This document shows positions 46,410 through 54,101 of a stretch of DNA of 56,707 bases, piece by piece. The notes below the pieces were generated by a model. That model was not told where the DNA came from. It did not search any database and was given only the letters and a program-made list of their open reading frames with translations. The stretch is from a virus. The first letter of the stretch is position 1, and the number at the start of each line of letters is the position of its first letter. The translations under genes and the position numbers were made by a program. Where the stretch lies: IMG/VR virus record IMGVR_UViG_3300041409_000548, positions 1 through 56,707 of that record; one strand, given 5' to 3'.

Positions 46410-48527
46410 GTGGGCCGCCGCACCGCGCCACCGACAGCGTGGCCCCCGAAACGGGGCCACCTGTCCCTCGTGCCGCCCATCCTCGCCGCGCCCCGCGACC
46501 GCCTCGAATGGAAGGCGTACCAGCGGGAGATGGCGGAGATGGCGCGGCAGGGCGCGGCGTGGCGGCGCACCTGGCGCGGCATCCGGCGGCTGTGCCGCTT
46601 CGGATGGGCACACCGCCGCGGCCTCGCCCCCCTGTACCTCGCCGTCGCCATGGAAATCAGCGGCGCCGTCCTGTCCACCGCCGAGAAGGGGTACGCCACC
46701 GTCCTCGCCATCTCCACCGTGCTGGCACCCGTCCTCGTCCGCCGCCTCCACCGCTGGCCGGCGCGGTTCCCGTGGGAACCCGCGTCGAAGACACCACGCA
46801 AGCCCGTGCCGCGGCGCCAAGCCGTGTGGGTGTGGACCCTGTTCGCCGCCGTCACCGCGTGGCTCACCGCCGCCGCGAACACCGGCGCAGGGCCGCCGAT
46901 GCCCGGGTTCCTGCTCATCGGCTTCATCGTGTGGAGCCTCGGATGGTGGAGCCACCACCGCATCCGCCCCCGCACCGCCGACGACCCCCGCGTGCAGCTG
47001 TGGGGCGACTACGTGGCCTGCACCGACGGGCCGCTACCGAAAGCCGTCCTCCACGACGTGCTCCCCATCACCGCCGCGCAGTACGCCGCCGGAGCCCAAG
47101 CCGTCGGCGTCACCACAGGCGGCGGCACCTCCGAGCCGATCGGCTGGACCGGCACCAGTTCCCTGCCACCCGGCAAGAACACCGCCACCCGGGCGATGGC
47201 GAAAGTCGAAGACGTGGCGTCCGCGTTCTCCCTCGACGCGCAGTCCGTCGTCCTCGAACCGGTCGACCCGCCGCGCGCCGACCGGGTCAAGGTGTCCGTG
47301 TACGAACACAACCCGCTGCGGAACGTGCTGCCGTGGCCGGGGCCGCACCTGTTCGACCCGGAGACGGGGATCGTGCCCGTCGCTCTGTACCAGGACGGGC
47401 AGCACGCCCTGTACCGGTACTACCGGCGCGGGTCCGGCCCCGTCCATGACCTCATCGCGGGCACAACCGACGCCGGCAAGTCGCGGCTCCTGGACATGTT
47501 CCTCGCGATCGAACGCCACAACTGGATGGTGTCGTTCGTCATCGACCCGCAGGAAGGCGCGTCCCTCCCGGTGTGGAAGGACCAGCCGGACGGGAGCCGC
47601 GCTGTCCACGGCTACGCCCGGAACGTCACCGAAGGCCTCTCGCTGCTGAAAGCCATCTACGCGGAGATGAAGGCCCGGAACCGGTTCATGGCGAACTACG
47701 AATGGACCGACGAGAAGGGCCGCACCCGCTACGGCCTCGACCACTTCGACCCGGCGTTCTGGGCGACGAGGGAAGATCCGGCGGACCGGCTCTGCCTGCT
47801 GTGCCTGACGATCGACGAGTCCCACGAACTCCTGAACGAGCCGTCCGGGCAGGGGAAGGGCCGCGCGGAAGACATCGGGAAGATGGCCCGCAAGTGCGGC
47901 ATCAAGCTTCGGCTTGTCACGCACGTTCCGACGCTGGACCAGCTCGGCGGGTCGGGCACCCTGCGGGACATGGTGAAGTCGCAGGTCGTGGTGCTCCGCA
48001 CGGGCACGCCCCTCGTGGGGCAGGTCGCTTTCTCGGGGCGCCTCCCGGTGGACCCGGTCAGTATCCCGATCGAGTTCCCCGACCGTTCGTCAACAGCCGG
48101 CATGGGCTACATCCTGGGCCCGGGGGCGCGGCCGGCGCCGGTGCGGACGTGGCTGGTGGAGGACGCGACGCATTGGGCGACGACGGGATCACTGACGCCG
48201 TTCACGCCGCTGTCGCCGGAGCTCGCCGCGTGGATGGGCGGGGCGCGGGGCGCCGGCCAGCGGGGGGCGCCTGTGGCGGTGTCGCAGCCGCCGGTGGGGG
48301 TTCCGGCGCCGCGGACGGCGAAGCAGCAGGTCGCGGAGTATCTGCGGCTTCGTGGCACGCAGGTGGGGCGGCAGGTGATCGTGAGGGAGTTGGGGATCGA
48401 GGCGACGCAGGTGTCTCGGGCGTTGCGGGAGCTGGGTGAGGAGGGGTTGGTGCATCAGCCTGATTGCCGGCCGGGTATGTGGGCGGCGGGTCCGGGTGTC
48501 GAATCCGCAACAGAGGTGCCGGTGTGA
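46410..48527 (+). CDS. FtsK/SpoIIIE-type DNA translocase (plasmid transfer protein)
   Basis: The 705-residue protein has hydrophobic segments within residues 70-180, then an FtsK-type motor with Walker A 'LIAGTTDAGKSRLL' (about 348-361) and Walker B 'CLTIDESHELL' (about 464-475), 'KMARKCGIKLRLVTHVP', and a C-terminal winged helix (about 639-695, 'QQVAEYLRLRGTQVGRQVIV', 'ATQVSRALRELGEEGLVHQP'). Proteins of this plan are the single transfer pump of actinomycete elements, moving double-stranded DNA between cells; the C-terminal domain recognises short repeats in clt. It is far larger than needed for virion packaging and has no standard role in a phage. Confidence 0.88.
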   Translation: MGRRTAPPTAWPPKRGHLSLVPPILAAPRDRLEWKAYQREMAEMARQGAAWRRTWRGIRRLCRFGWAHRRGLAPLYLAVAMEISGAVLSTAEKGYATVLAISTVLAPVLVRRLHRWPARFPWEPASKTPRKPVPRRQAVWVWTLFAAVTAWLTAAANTGAGPPMPGFLLIGFIVWSLGWWSHHRIRPRTADDPRVQLWGDYVACTDGPLPKAVLHDVLPITAAQYAAGAQAVGVTTGGGTSEPIGWTGTSSLPPGKNTATRAMAKVEDVASAFSLDAQSVVLEPVDPPRADRVKVSVYEHNPLRNVLPWPGPHLFDPETGIVPVALYQDGQHALYRYYRRGSGPVHDLIAGTTDAGKSRLLDMFLAIERHNWMVSFVIDPQEGASLPVWKDQPDGSRAVHGYARNVTEGLSLLKAIYAEMKARNRFMANYEWTDEKGRTRYGLDHFDPAFWATREDPADRLCLLCLTIDESHELLNEPSGQGKGRAEDIGKMARKCGIKLRLVTHVPTLDQLGGSGTLRDMVKSQVVVLRTGTPLVGQVAFSGRLPVDPVSIPIEFPDRSSTAGMGYILGPGARPAPVRTWLVEDATHWATTGSLTPFTPLSPELAAWMGGARGAGQRGAPVAVSQPPVGVPAPRTAKQQVAEYLRLRGTQVGRQVIVRELGIEATQVSRALRELGEEGLVHQPDCRPGMWAAGPGVESATEVPV

Positions 48528-48543
48528 GCCGTCGACCCGGTCG

Positions 48544-49977
48544 TCACGCCTTCCACGTGATGTCGACCGCCGCCGGATCGAAATAGGCGCCGCCCGGCAG
48601 GCGGCCCCGCCGCCCCGGCAGGATCGTCACCGTCACCAACGCATCCACCACCCCACGACGCCGATCCAAATCCAACCCCGCCCACACCGACCCCACATCA
48701 GGCACACCAGCCACCACCGACAGAGCCGAACGCTGCGACACCCGCGCGATCCGATCCTGCACCGCCTCCAACCGGGCATGCAGATCCCGCGACCCCGCCG
48801 CGAACTGCCTCGCATCGATCGCCGGGTTCTCACCCGCGAACAACCCCGCCAACTCGTCCAGCCGAGTCCGCAACACCTGAGCCTGCGTATGCAGAGCCGT
48901 CGTATCCGGCCGCTGATCCCCAGCCGCCAGCAGGCCCGCCGCGTCCGCCCGCCCCAGACGCGCCAACACGGCGCGCGTCACGAACCCGTCCACCGCCGCC
49001 GCATCCCGGTACACATGCCCACGAGTCGGCCGGCACCGGTACCCCGGCTTGTGAACCCCACTCCCCGTCGTCGTGGACGACACCAGCATCGGCGCCCCGC
49101 ACACCCCGCACACGTACAGCCCCGACCCCAGCCACCTACGCCCAGCCGGAGGCGACGTCCGCCGCGCCGGATCCCCCAACAGGGAACACAAAGCCCGCCA
49201 CGTGTCCTCCGTCAAAATCGCAGGCCACTTCGCCGCACCGATCACACTCTTCTGGTGCTGCCGCAAACCGGCGTTCCTCGGCCGCACCAGGACCCGCCCC
49301 ACCTCCCTCGGCGCCCACGCCCGTCCCGTCGACGTCGTCACCCCGCGGGCGTTCAGGTCCGCCGCGATCCGGCGCAGCGACCCGCCCGACAGGACGATGT
49401 CCGCCGCCGCGGCGATGACCGCCGCCTCCGACTCGACCACCGTGACACCGTCCGCCGCGTACCCGAACGGTCGCCGGCCGCCGCGCCACTCCCCGTCCGC
49501 CGCCAGTTCCAGGCTCTTGCGTTTGAGGCGTTCACGCTGGTGATCCACTTCGTACCTGGCGACCGCGCCGAGCAGGCGGGCTTGGAGCCATCCGGCGGGG
49601 GTGGTGTAGTCGATGAGCCCCGCTTTCACGGTCTGGGTGACGACACCGCGTTTCTCGCAGAGGGCCCCGTACTCTTCGGGTTCGACGATGGAGCGGTGCA
49701 GGCGGTCGGTGTGCCAGACGAGGACACCGCTGTAGCGGCCGGCGTCGATGTCGGCGAGGAGCCGCCGGTAGCCGGGGCGGGGTTTGCCGCTGTAGGCGGA
49801 CAGGTCGTTGTCGACGTAGACGTCGGTGACGTGCCAGCCGAGTTTGGCGGCGAGTTCGCGGCAGTCGGCTTCTTGGCGTTCGACGCCGAGGCCCGCACCT
49901 TCCCGGTCGCGGGAGATGCGGGCGTAGATCGCGGCGGGAATCGCGGGGATCGGTGTGCCCGGCGTCTGCTCGCTCAC
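48544..49977 (-). CDS. int: Serine integrase (large serine recombinase)
   Basis: The 477-residue enzyme has a resolvase N-terminal domain with the nucleophile Ser22 in 'IYARISRDREGAGLGVERQE', followed by 'DNDLSAYSGKPRPGYRRLLA' and 'VWHTDRLHRS'. A recombinase domain ('GGRRPFGYAADG', 'SGGSLRRIAADLNARGVTTS') and a zinc ribbon ('GLYVCGVCGAPM') follow, then a coiled coil. It would integrate the circular genome at attB and, with the excisionase-like protein, excise it. Its end lies 16 bp from the convergent translocase stop, so no attP fits downstream of it. Confidence 0.93.
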   Translation of the reverse strand: MSEQTPGTPIPAIPAAIYARISRDREGAGLGVERQEADCRELAAKLGWHVTDVYVDNDLSAYSGKPRPGYRRLLADIDAGRYSGVLVWHTDRLHRSIVEPEEYGALCEKRGVVTQTVKAGLIDYTTPAGWLQARLLGAVARYEVDHQRERLKRKSLELAADGEWRGGRRPFGYAADGVTVVESEAAVIAAAADIVLSGGSLRRIAADLNARGVTTSTGRAWAPREVGRVLVRPRNAGLRQHQKSVIGAAKWPAILTEDTWRALCSLLGDPARRTSPPAGRRWLGSGLYVCGVCGAPMLVSSTTTGSGVHKPGYRCRPTRGHVYRDAAAVDGFVTRAVLARLGRADAAGLLAAGDQRPDTTALHTQAQVLRTRLDELAGLFAGENPAIDARQFAAGSRDLHARLEAVQDRIARVSQRSALSVVAGVPDVGSVWAGLDLDRRRGVVDALVTVTILPGRRGRLPGGAYFDPAAVDITWKA

Positions 49978-50363
49978 GGAGTGGTCTCACGGAAGCACAG
50001 GCGGCACCGATCCTCGGGCGCGGGCAGCTCAGCGGGCACCCGCTCCATCTCGCCGGCATACCTGTGGCAGCGCGTCCAGATCGGATCGGTCACGACGAGC
50101 AGGTGCGCCTTGCCGCGCTTCGGGTGACGCGCCGCCTCCGCCGCGCCCGCCGGGTCGGTTCCGGGGCCGTGGCGGCGCGCCTGTCTGGCGTTGTCGCGCT
50201 CTCGCTCTGCCTTCACCACGAGGGCGGAGAGAGACGCCACCTCGGCACGCAGATCAGTGACCTCGGCCCCAAGTATTTCCTCGCGCGCCGCATCCCACGC
50301 GTACCGCCGGAAGGCCGGGGCCGGAATCGCCTCGTTGATCCGGGCGGCCCCCTCGGGGTTCAC
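49974..50363 (-). CDS. Coiled-coil protein upstream of the integrase gene
   Basis: The 129-residue protein has a central coiled coil ('EILGAEVTDLRAEVASLSAL') and a C-terminal Cys/His motif ('TRCHRYAGEMERVPAELPAP' then 'DRCRLCFRE'). It starts at a GTG overlapping the upstream stop and its own end overlaps the integrase start. It is probably transcribed together with the integrase. The function is unknown. Confidence 0.65.
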   Translation of the reverse strand: MNPEGAARINEAIPAPAFRRYAWDAAREEILGAEVTDLRAEVASLSALVVKAERERDNARQARRHGPGTDPAGAAEAARHPKRGKAHLLVVTDPIWTRCHRYAGEMERVPAELPAPEDRCRLCFRETTP

Positions 50364-50545
50364 GAGGTGGCCTCGGCCGACGACGCCTTGCCGCGCCGGT
50401 AACCGAGTACCAGGCCGCGCAGGTAGCCGAGTACCAGCGTCAGAGCCATCGGGAACGGGACCGCCAGCGGTCCCGCCAGTGCCACCGCCGCGATCCCGAG
50501 GATGGCAAAGACGACAAACGCGTGCCAGACCGTCGCCGCGCTCAC
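50360..50545 (-). CDS. Small two-pass membrane protein
   Basis: The 61-residue protein has two hydrophobic segments ('AFVVFAILGIAAVALAGPLA', 'PMALTLVLGYLRGLVLGY') and a charged tail. It overlaps both neighbours by 4 bp in the integrase operon. No function is known. Confidence 0.62.
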   Translation of the reverse strand: MSAATVWHAFVVFAILGIAAVALAGPLAVPFPMALTLVLGYLRGLVLGYRRGKASSAEATS

Positions 50546-51024
50546 GGGGTGGCCTCACGACGGTGCTCATCCGCGGATGCGTCAGCGCTGTCGAAGTCCT
50601 CGTAGCCCGTCGCCTCTTCCCGGCAGCCCGGCACGGCCGCTGCCTCGCGGAGAGCCTTCTCGGCGCCGCGCTGCTCGGCCACCGCGAGCTCGCCGCGCAG
50701 ACGCTCGATCTCGGCGTTGGCCTCAAGCAACTCCATGGCCTTGGCGCCGAGCACGTGGTGCGCTTTCTCCACCTCGGCGCGCAGGCGAGAAACCTCGGCA
50801 TGGATGGCGTCACGCGGCTCGGCCGCCCCCTCGCTCCCACGGATGGCCTGCGTGAGCAGTTCCTCCACCGGTCCGTGCGGGTGCCACCCGCAGTGCGACT
50901 CGTGCGGCCACCCGCCGCCGCCGACGCAGGTGCAGCCGCCGACGTGCTCGACCAGGTAGCCGTTCATCACATCGAAGCGCGGCGGCTCGGTGGTCGGAGG
51001 TGTGCCCGGTGTCTGCTCGTCCAT
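50542..51024 (-). CDS. Zinc-binding and coiled-coil protein, first gene of the integrase operon
   Basis: The 160-residue protein starts at an ATG behind AAGGGA. It has a metal-type motif ('VEHVGGCTCVGGGGWPHESH' then 'CGWHPHGP') and a coiled coil ('EVSRLRAEVEKAHHVLGAKA', 'NAEIERLRGELAVAEQRGAE'). The plan, with 'EQTPGTP' at the N-terminus and a Glu/Arg coiled coil, partly echoes the two following genes. The promoter should lie at the palindrome 32 bp upstream. Confidence 0.65.
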   Translation of the reverse strand: MDEQTPGTPPTTEPPRFDVMNGYLVEHVGGCTCVGGGGWPHESHCGWHPHGPVEELLTQAIRGSEGAAEPRDAIHAEVSRLRAEVEKAHHVLGAKAMELLEANAEIERLRGELAVAEQRGAEKALREAAAVPGCREEATGYEDFDSADASADEHRREATP

Positions 51025-51055
51025 GACAGTCCCTTCAAGCGGCGTAAGGAAGTAT

Positions 51056-51097
51056 GTCACACCTTGACATTCGCGATCGCGAATGTCAAGGTGTGAC
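51056..51097. promoter_or_regulatory. Perfect 42-bp palindrome between divergent genes
   Basis: The two 21-bp arms (51056-51076 and 51077-51097) are exact complements with no loop. Each holds TTGACA (51064-51069 on +; 51084-51089 on -), and the centre is TTCGCGATCGCGAA. It lies between the integrase operon (-) and the gene at 51264 (+). The likeliest role is a symmetrical operator with paired -35 elements, so one dimer or tetramer could shut both directions; no clear -10 is seen. Alternatives are a cruciform-based replication or resolution site. Directional attP is unlikely, because a perfect palindrome has no polarity. Confidence 0.8.
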
Positions 51098-51263
51098 GCG
51101 TCTACAGACAGCAACCGTCACCCTGAGGGGACGGGCGATCAACACGCGGCGACCTTCGATCGTGAGCTGCGTTGCCCGCAAACCTCCCACCGCGCGACGC
51201 CTGTGACGCATGATGGAAACCGACGCGCAACGCCGGGACACCCCGGCCACGAGAGGCGGACCC

Positions 51264-51596
51264 ATGACCCGGACCCCAGCGCAACTCCCCACCTGCCCCG
51301 ACTGGTGCCAGCTCGCGGCAGGCGACCCCGGGCACGGCCACAACGACAACGACGAACACGCCCACGAACGATCCATCGGCACCGTCACCCTCCGCGGCAA
51401 CGACGGCACCGAAGAAGTCTGGGTGTCCGTCCGCCGCTACACGTCGCCCGGCGGCACCGACACCAAGCCGCCCGCCGTCGTCATCACCCGCGTCCGCCCC
51501 ACCGGACCCATCGAAGTCCGGATCACCGACGCGGGCGGCATGCGGGCACTCGCCGAAGCCATCGTCGCCGCCACCGACTTCCTCGAAAGCCTCTAG
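51264..51596 (+). CDS. DUF6907-like protein
   Basis: The 110-residue protein has the family start 'LPTCPDWCQLAAGDPGHGHN', a 'CPxWC' motif, then 'EERS/HERSIGTVTLRG' and an all-β middle ('EEVWVSVRRYTSPGG'), closing with 'GMRALAEAIVAATDFLESL'. DUF6907 proteins are common in actinomycete elements; the role is unknown. The ATG has GAGAGGCGG upstream; an earlier ATG at 51210 is less likely. It is transcribed away from the palindrome. Confidence 0.72.
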   Translation: MTRTPAQLPTCPDWCQLAAGDPGHGHNDNDEHAHERSIGTVTLRGNDGTEEVWVSVRRYTSPGGTDTKPPAVVITRVRPTGPIEVRITDAGGMRALAEAIVAATDFLESL

Positions 51597-51654
51597 ACGC
51601 CAAGCCCACGGCGGGTGCCGGGTTCCGCGTCACCAGCCGACATGAACTTTCGGC

Positions 51655-52050
51655 TCACCCGCGCCCGTTGAGTCGCTCATCCGACCTGGCGACTTCCTCG
51701 AGCATCCGCAGCACCACGTCCATCACCGCCCGCTGCCACGACGCGTCCACGCCCGCCATCGCGGCGACGACCGCGAGCTGCTCGGTGTTGAGGGACGACA
51801 CGGGTGGCTCCTGCCCGGCGGCCAGGAGCGCGTACCGCTGGACCGCGGCGAGGGGCCGTCCGAGGCCGGATGCGATGGCCTGCAGGATCTCCGTCGGTGG
51901 AAGCCGCGTCATGTCGTTGCGGAGCCACCTGCCGAGCTGGACGTCGCTTATGCCGCCGTCACGGGCGACCTGAGCTAGTGACTTGCTGCCTTTCTCTTGC
52001 TCGACGTACTGGCCTAGCGCGTTGTAGCGCGACTCCGCACCCGTGGTCAT
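51655..52050 (-). CDS. XRE-like repressor candidate
   Basis: The 131-residue protein has a helix-turn-helix of the Cro/CI type at about 24-62 ('SLAQVARDGGISDVQLGRWL', 'LPPTEILQAIASGLGRP') and a helical C-terminal region that may form dimers. It is transcribed divergently from the excisionase-like gene across a 144-bp control region. It is the best candidate for the immunity repressor of the early operon. Confidence 0.8.
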   Translation of the reverse strand: MTTGAESRYNALGQYVEQEKGSKSLAQVARDGGISDVQLGRWLRNDMTRLPPTEILQAIASGLGRPLAAVQRYALLAAGQEPPVSSLNTEQLAVVAAMAGVDASWQRAVMDVVLRMLEEVARSDERLNGRG

Positions 52051-52063
52051 GTCTAAGGATTTA

Positions 52064-52074
52064 CCACGTCGTGG
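52064..52074. promoter_or_regulatory. Palindrome CCACGTCGTGG near the repressor start
   Basis: The 11-bp palindrome (5-bp arms, one central T) is centred 19 bp upstream of the repressor ATG. It would lie over or just downstream of the repressor promoter, so it could be the site of self-control. The surrounding bases are locally AT-rich compared with the genome. Confidence 0.45.
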
Positions 52075-52117
52075 ACGGTTATCCCGCCTTTACCTCAAGC
52101 GAAGTACTTGCAGCTTG

Positions 52118-52147
52118 TTGACACTCGACGTCGTTAGATGACATGAT
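52118..52147 (+). promoter_or_regulatory. Early promoter (TTGACA - 18 bp - CATGAT)
   Basis: TTGACA at 52118-52123 matches the -35 consensus. CATGAT at 52142-52147 fits four of six -10 positions at 18-bp spacing. Transcription would begin about 40 bp before the excisionase-like gene and run through the whole early operon across the circular join. This is the most complete promoter seen in the window. Confidence 0.62.
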
Positions 52148-52157
52148 CTCCGTCATC
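52137..52157. promoter_or_regulatory. Inverted repeat over the early -10 region
   Basis: GATGAC at 52137-52142 pairs with GTCATC at 52152-52157, leaving nine bases between. It covers the -10 element and probable start of transcription. A repressor dimer bound here would block the early promoter; the divergent XRE-like protein is the natural candidate. Confidence 0.5.
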
Positions 52158-52194
52158 AGATGATGCGCCCGGCGGTCCTCGGGAGGACGGCGAG

Positions 52195-52434
52195 ATGGCA
52201 ACCCAGACAGGCGGGATGACGCACGAGGAGCTGTTGGAGCTCCCCGCGATCGTCGACCTGGAAACCGCGGGGAGGGCGTTCGGGATCGGCCTCCGCACGG
52301 CGTACACGCTGGTGCAGCGGGGCGAGTTCCCGGTGCGGACGTTGCGTGTGGGGCGGCAGTACCGGATCCGGCGGACTGATCTGTTGAAGGCGGTCCTGGC
52401 CGGCGGCGAGCCCGACGGGAGGCCCGCCGCATGA
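52195..52434 (+). CDS. Excisionase-like helix-turn-helix protein
   Basis: The 79-residue protein has the AlpA/excisionase (helix_turn_helix_17) pattern: 'VDLETAGRAFGIGLRTAYTL' followed by 'VQRGEFPVRTLRVGRQYRI' and 'RRTDLLKAVL'. Such proteins direct integrases toward excision or act as small regulators. It is the first gene behind the early promoter, so induction would give it at once. It is 1.8 kb from the integrase operon and on the other strand. Confidence 0.82.
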   Translation: MATQTGGMTHEELLELPAIVDLETAGRAFGIGLRTAYTLVQRGEFPVRTLRVGRQYRIRRTDLLKAVLAGGEPDGRPAA

Positions 52435-52580
52435 CCGCGCCCGAGGCGGAGCCGGAGCCCGAGTGGGCCGCCGTTGCTGACGCCCTCGCCGCGCAAGCAC
52501 CGCCCCTCACCGCCGAGCAGATGACCCGGCTGAGGCTGCTCCTCACCACCCGCCTCGCCCCAGACAGCGACGCCGCCTGA
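52431..52580 (+). CDS. Small acidic protein
   Basis: The 49-residue protein starts at an ATG overlapping the excisionase stop by 4 bp. It has an acidic N-terminus ('MTAPEAEPEPEWAAVADALA') and a helix 'AEQMTRLRLLLTTRLAP'. Very similar small proteins often follow excisionase genes in actinomycete elements. The function is unknown. Confidence 0.65.
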   Translation: MTAPEAEPEPEWAAVADALAAQAPPLTAEQMTRLRLLLTTRLAPDSDAA

Positions 52581-52648
52581 CCAACGACCGAGCCCCCCGC
52601 TCTCCGGCAAGAGAAACGCGAGGGGCCCAGACACAGAGAGGCTATCCG

Positions 52649-52891
52649 ATGCCCGACCAGACGATCCGCTTCGCGGAGGTCAAGCACATCGCCATCAAGT
52701 CGGTCCCGTGCGAGGTGTGCGGGAAAAAGGTTCGCCGTCAGCAGACGTTCTGGCAGACGCTCAACCCGTTCAACAAGAACGCCAGCGGCTTCCCGAAGGA
52801 TGCCTCCGAGATCCGGGCCGAGCTTCGTGTCGTTGCGGCCGAGTGGGAGCAGCAGCCCGAGCGGCACGCCCGCTGCGAGGTGCAGTCGTGA
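52649..52891 (+). CDS. Zinc-knuckle protein
   Basis: The 80-residue protein contains 'VPCEVCGKKVRRQQTFWQTL' and ends 'ERHARCEVQS', so a CxxC and a His/Cys pair could hold zinc. The 68-bp gap before it holds a weak GC-rich inverted pattern but no convincing terminator. No family was recognised. Confidence 0.62.
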   Translation: MPDQTIRFAEVKHIAIKSVPCEVCGKKVRRQQTFWQTLNPFNKNASGFPKDASEIRAELRVVAAEWEQQPERHARCEVQS

Positions 52892-53262
52892 CCGCCCCCG
52901 CGTCCGGCGACAAGGTCCTCGACCTGCTCGTGGCGGGCCGCGAGTACTTCGCAACGCACGAGTGGAACCGGGACGGCACCTACTTTGCGGGCACTCCGTT
53001 CCGCCCGGACGTCAGCACCTGCTGCGCCGTCGGCGCGGTGCTGGCCGCCGCGGGGGCCGACAGCGAGTCCGGCTTCGTGCGCGCGACGGAGATCCACCCG
53101 TCCGACATCAGCGACGCGCTGTACGAGGCACTGACGCCCGAGCAGAGGTACGTCCCGGGCAACTTCTACTACTTCAACGACTTCATCGCGGAGTCGAAGG
53201 ACGAGATCCTCGCGGTGTTCGACCGGGCCATCGAGGCCCGCAAGTCGGCGGTGCAGTCGTGA
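52888..53262 (+). CDS. DUF6197-like protein (copy 2)
   Basis: The 124-residue protein has the pattern 'LLVAGREYFATHEWNRDGTY', 'DVSTCCAVGAVLAAAG' and 'YYFNDFIAESKDEILAVFDR'. It is the closest relative of the 42709-43059 product; a 59-bp stretch near the end is nearly identical in DNA. It starts at a GTGA overlap. Confidence 0.75.
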   Translation: MTAPASGDKVLDLLVAGREYFATHEWNRDGTYFAGTPFRPDVSTCCAVGAVLAAAGADSESGFVRATEIHPSDISDALYEALTPEQRYVPGNFYYFNDFIAESKDEILAVFDRAIEARKSAVQS

Positions 53263-54101
53263 CCCCGCAGGTGGGCGACATCGTCGTCTACATCGGCCAC
53301 CGCGACGGGTGGCGATGGCGCCTCCGCCGCAACGAGCGGATCCCGTACATCGTCACTGTCACCGGCAGCGACTGGGCCGTCGCTCACGCCATCGGGTTGT
53401 CTGAGCACGTCGGCGAGACGATCGACGTGCCGCTGCACGACCTCAGCGTCACCCACCGCGCCTCCTACACCCGCGTCTCCTACGCCGACGCCCAGCCGGC
53501 GGCCCCTGCCCCCTCCGATGACACCTACGACTGGCAGCACGACGGCCGCACCGGTAGACGCACGGTCGATCTCGTCGAGGCTGCGGTTCGCCGTGACGAC
53601 GGCACGTTCGAGGCCCGCTACTACGACGGCACGGTCGTCCCGTACGGCACCGAGGATGCGCTGCGCGCGGTGATCGGCGTCTACCGCCTGATCTTCACCG
53701 AGGCGGAGTTGGCCGAGCAGGGGCGGGTCCGCGAGTGGCGCCGCCACTACACGTTCGCCGACGGCCACATCCACAGTGAGCCGTACGCCGGGCTCGCCGC
53801 GTACCGCGCCGCCCTCGCGGCGAGGGACGCGGACGCTGCCGCCGCCGAGGTCGAGGCGTTCTACACCCGGCAGGGCTACACGCAGTACGTGGGCCGCTAC
53901 GTCGGCCCCTCCGCCGGGCTCGCCGTGATCGTCCGCATGAAGCGGCAGATCGTGTCGAAGTCGGGGCTGGCGTTCCTCCGCAACGAACTGGCCCTGGCGG
54001 TGAAGCGTGACGACGGGAACGGTGAGTGGTCGGTGTTCTCGGCCCTCGCCGGCGGCGACTTCGGCGGCCTCGACTTCGGCGACTTCACCGTCTCGCACTG
54101 A
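53259..54101 (+). CDS. Hypothetical two-domain protein
   Basis: The 280-residue protein has an N-terminal β-rich part ('VGDIVVYIGHRDGWRWRLRR', 'RIPYIVTVTGSDWAVAHAIG') and a helical C-terminal part ('LAAYRAALAARDADAAAAEV'). In the middle is 'DWQHDGRTGRRTVDLVEAAV'; the motif DWQHDGRT recurs in the 54392-54724 product. No family was recognised. It starts at a GTGA overlap. Confidence 0.65.
   Translation: MTPQVGDIVVYIGHRDGWRWRLRRNERIPYIVTVTGSDWAVAHAIGLSEHVGETIDVPLHDLSVTHRASYTRVSYADAQPAAPAPSDDTYDWQHDGRTGRRTVDLVEAAVRRDDGTFEARYYDGTVVPYGTEDALRAVIGVYRLIFTEAELAEQGRVREWRRHYTFADGHIHSEPYAGLAAYRAALAARDADAAAAEVEAFYTRQGYTQYVGRYVGPSAGLAVIVRMKRQIVSKSGLAFLRNELALAVKRDDGNGEWSVFSALAGGDFGGLDFGDFTVSH

Larger units (their letters stand above)
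49952..51018 (-). repeat. 20-bp duplicated 5' segment at the starts of two - strand genes
   Basis: The segment at 49952-49971 (start of the integrase gene) recurs at 50999-51018 (start of the 50542-51024 gene) with one mismatch. Both proteins thus begin with 'EQTPGTP'. The spacing is 1,047 bp. It may be left from a gene duplication, or be kept as a shared translation start region. Confidence 0.65.

Noticed and set aside
48528-48543. attP downstream of the integrase gene
   Set aside because: Only 16 bp separate the translocase and integrase stops, too short for a serine integrase attP of about 50 bp. attP was not located; the gap at 51,025-51,263 remains possible outside the palindrome.
51056-51097. 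The perfect palindrome as attP
   Set aside because: Serine integrase sites have imperfect arms and an asymmetrical central dinucleotide that sets direction; a perfect palindrome would give no direction.
52581-52648. Possible terminator after the small acidic gene
   Set aside because: The GC-rich inverted segments do not pair well enough and no T run follows; the early operon probably continues.
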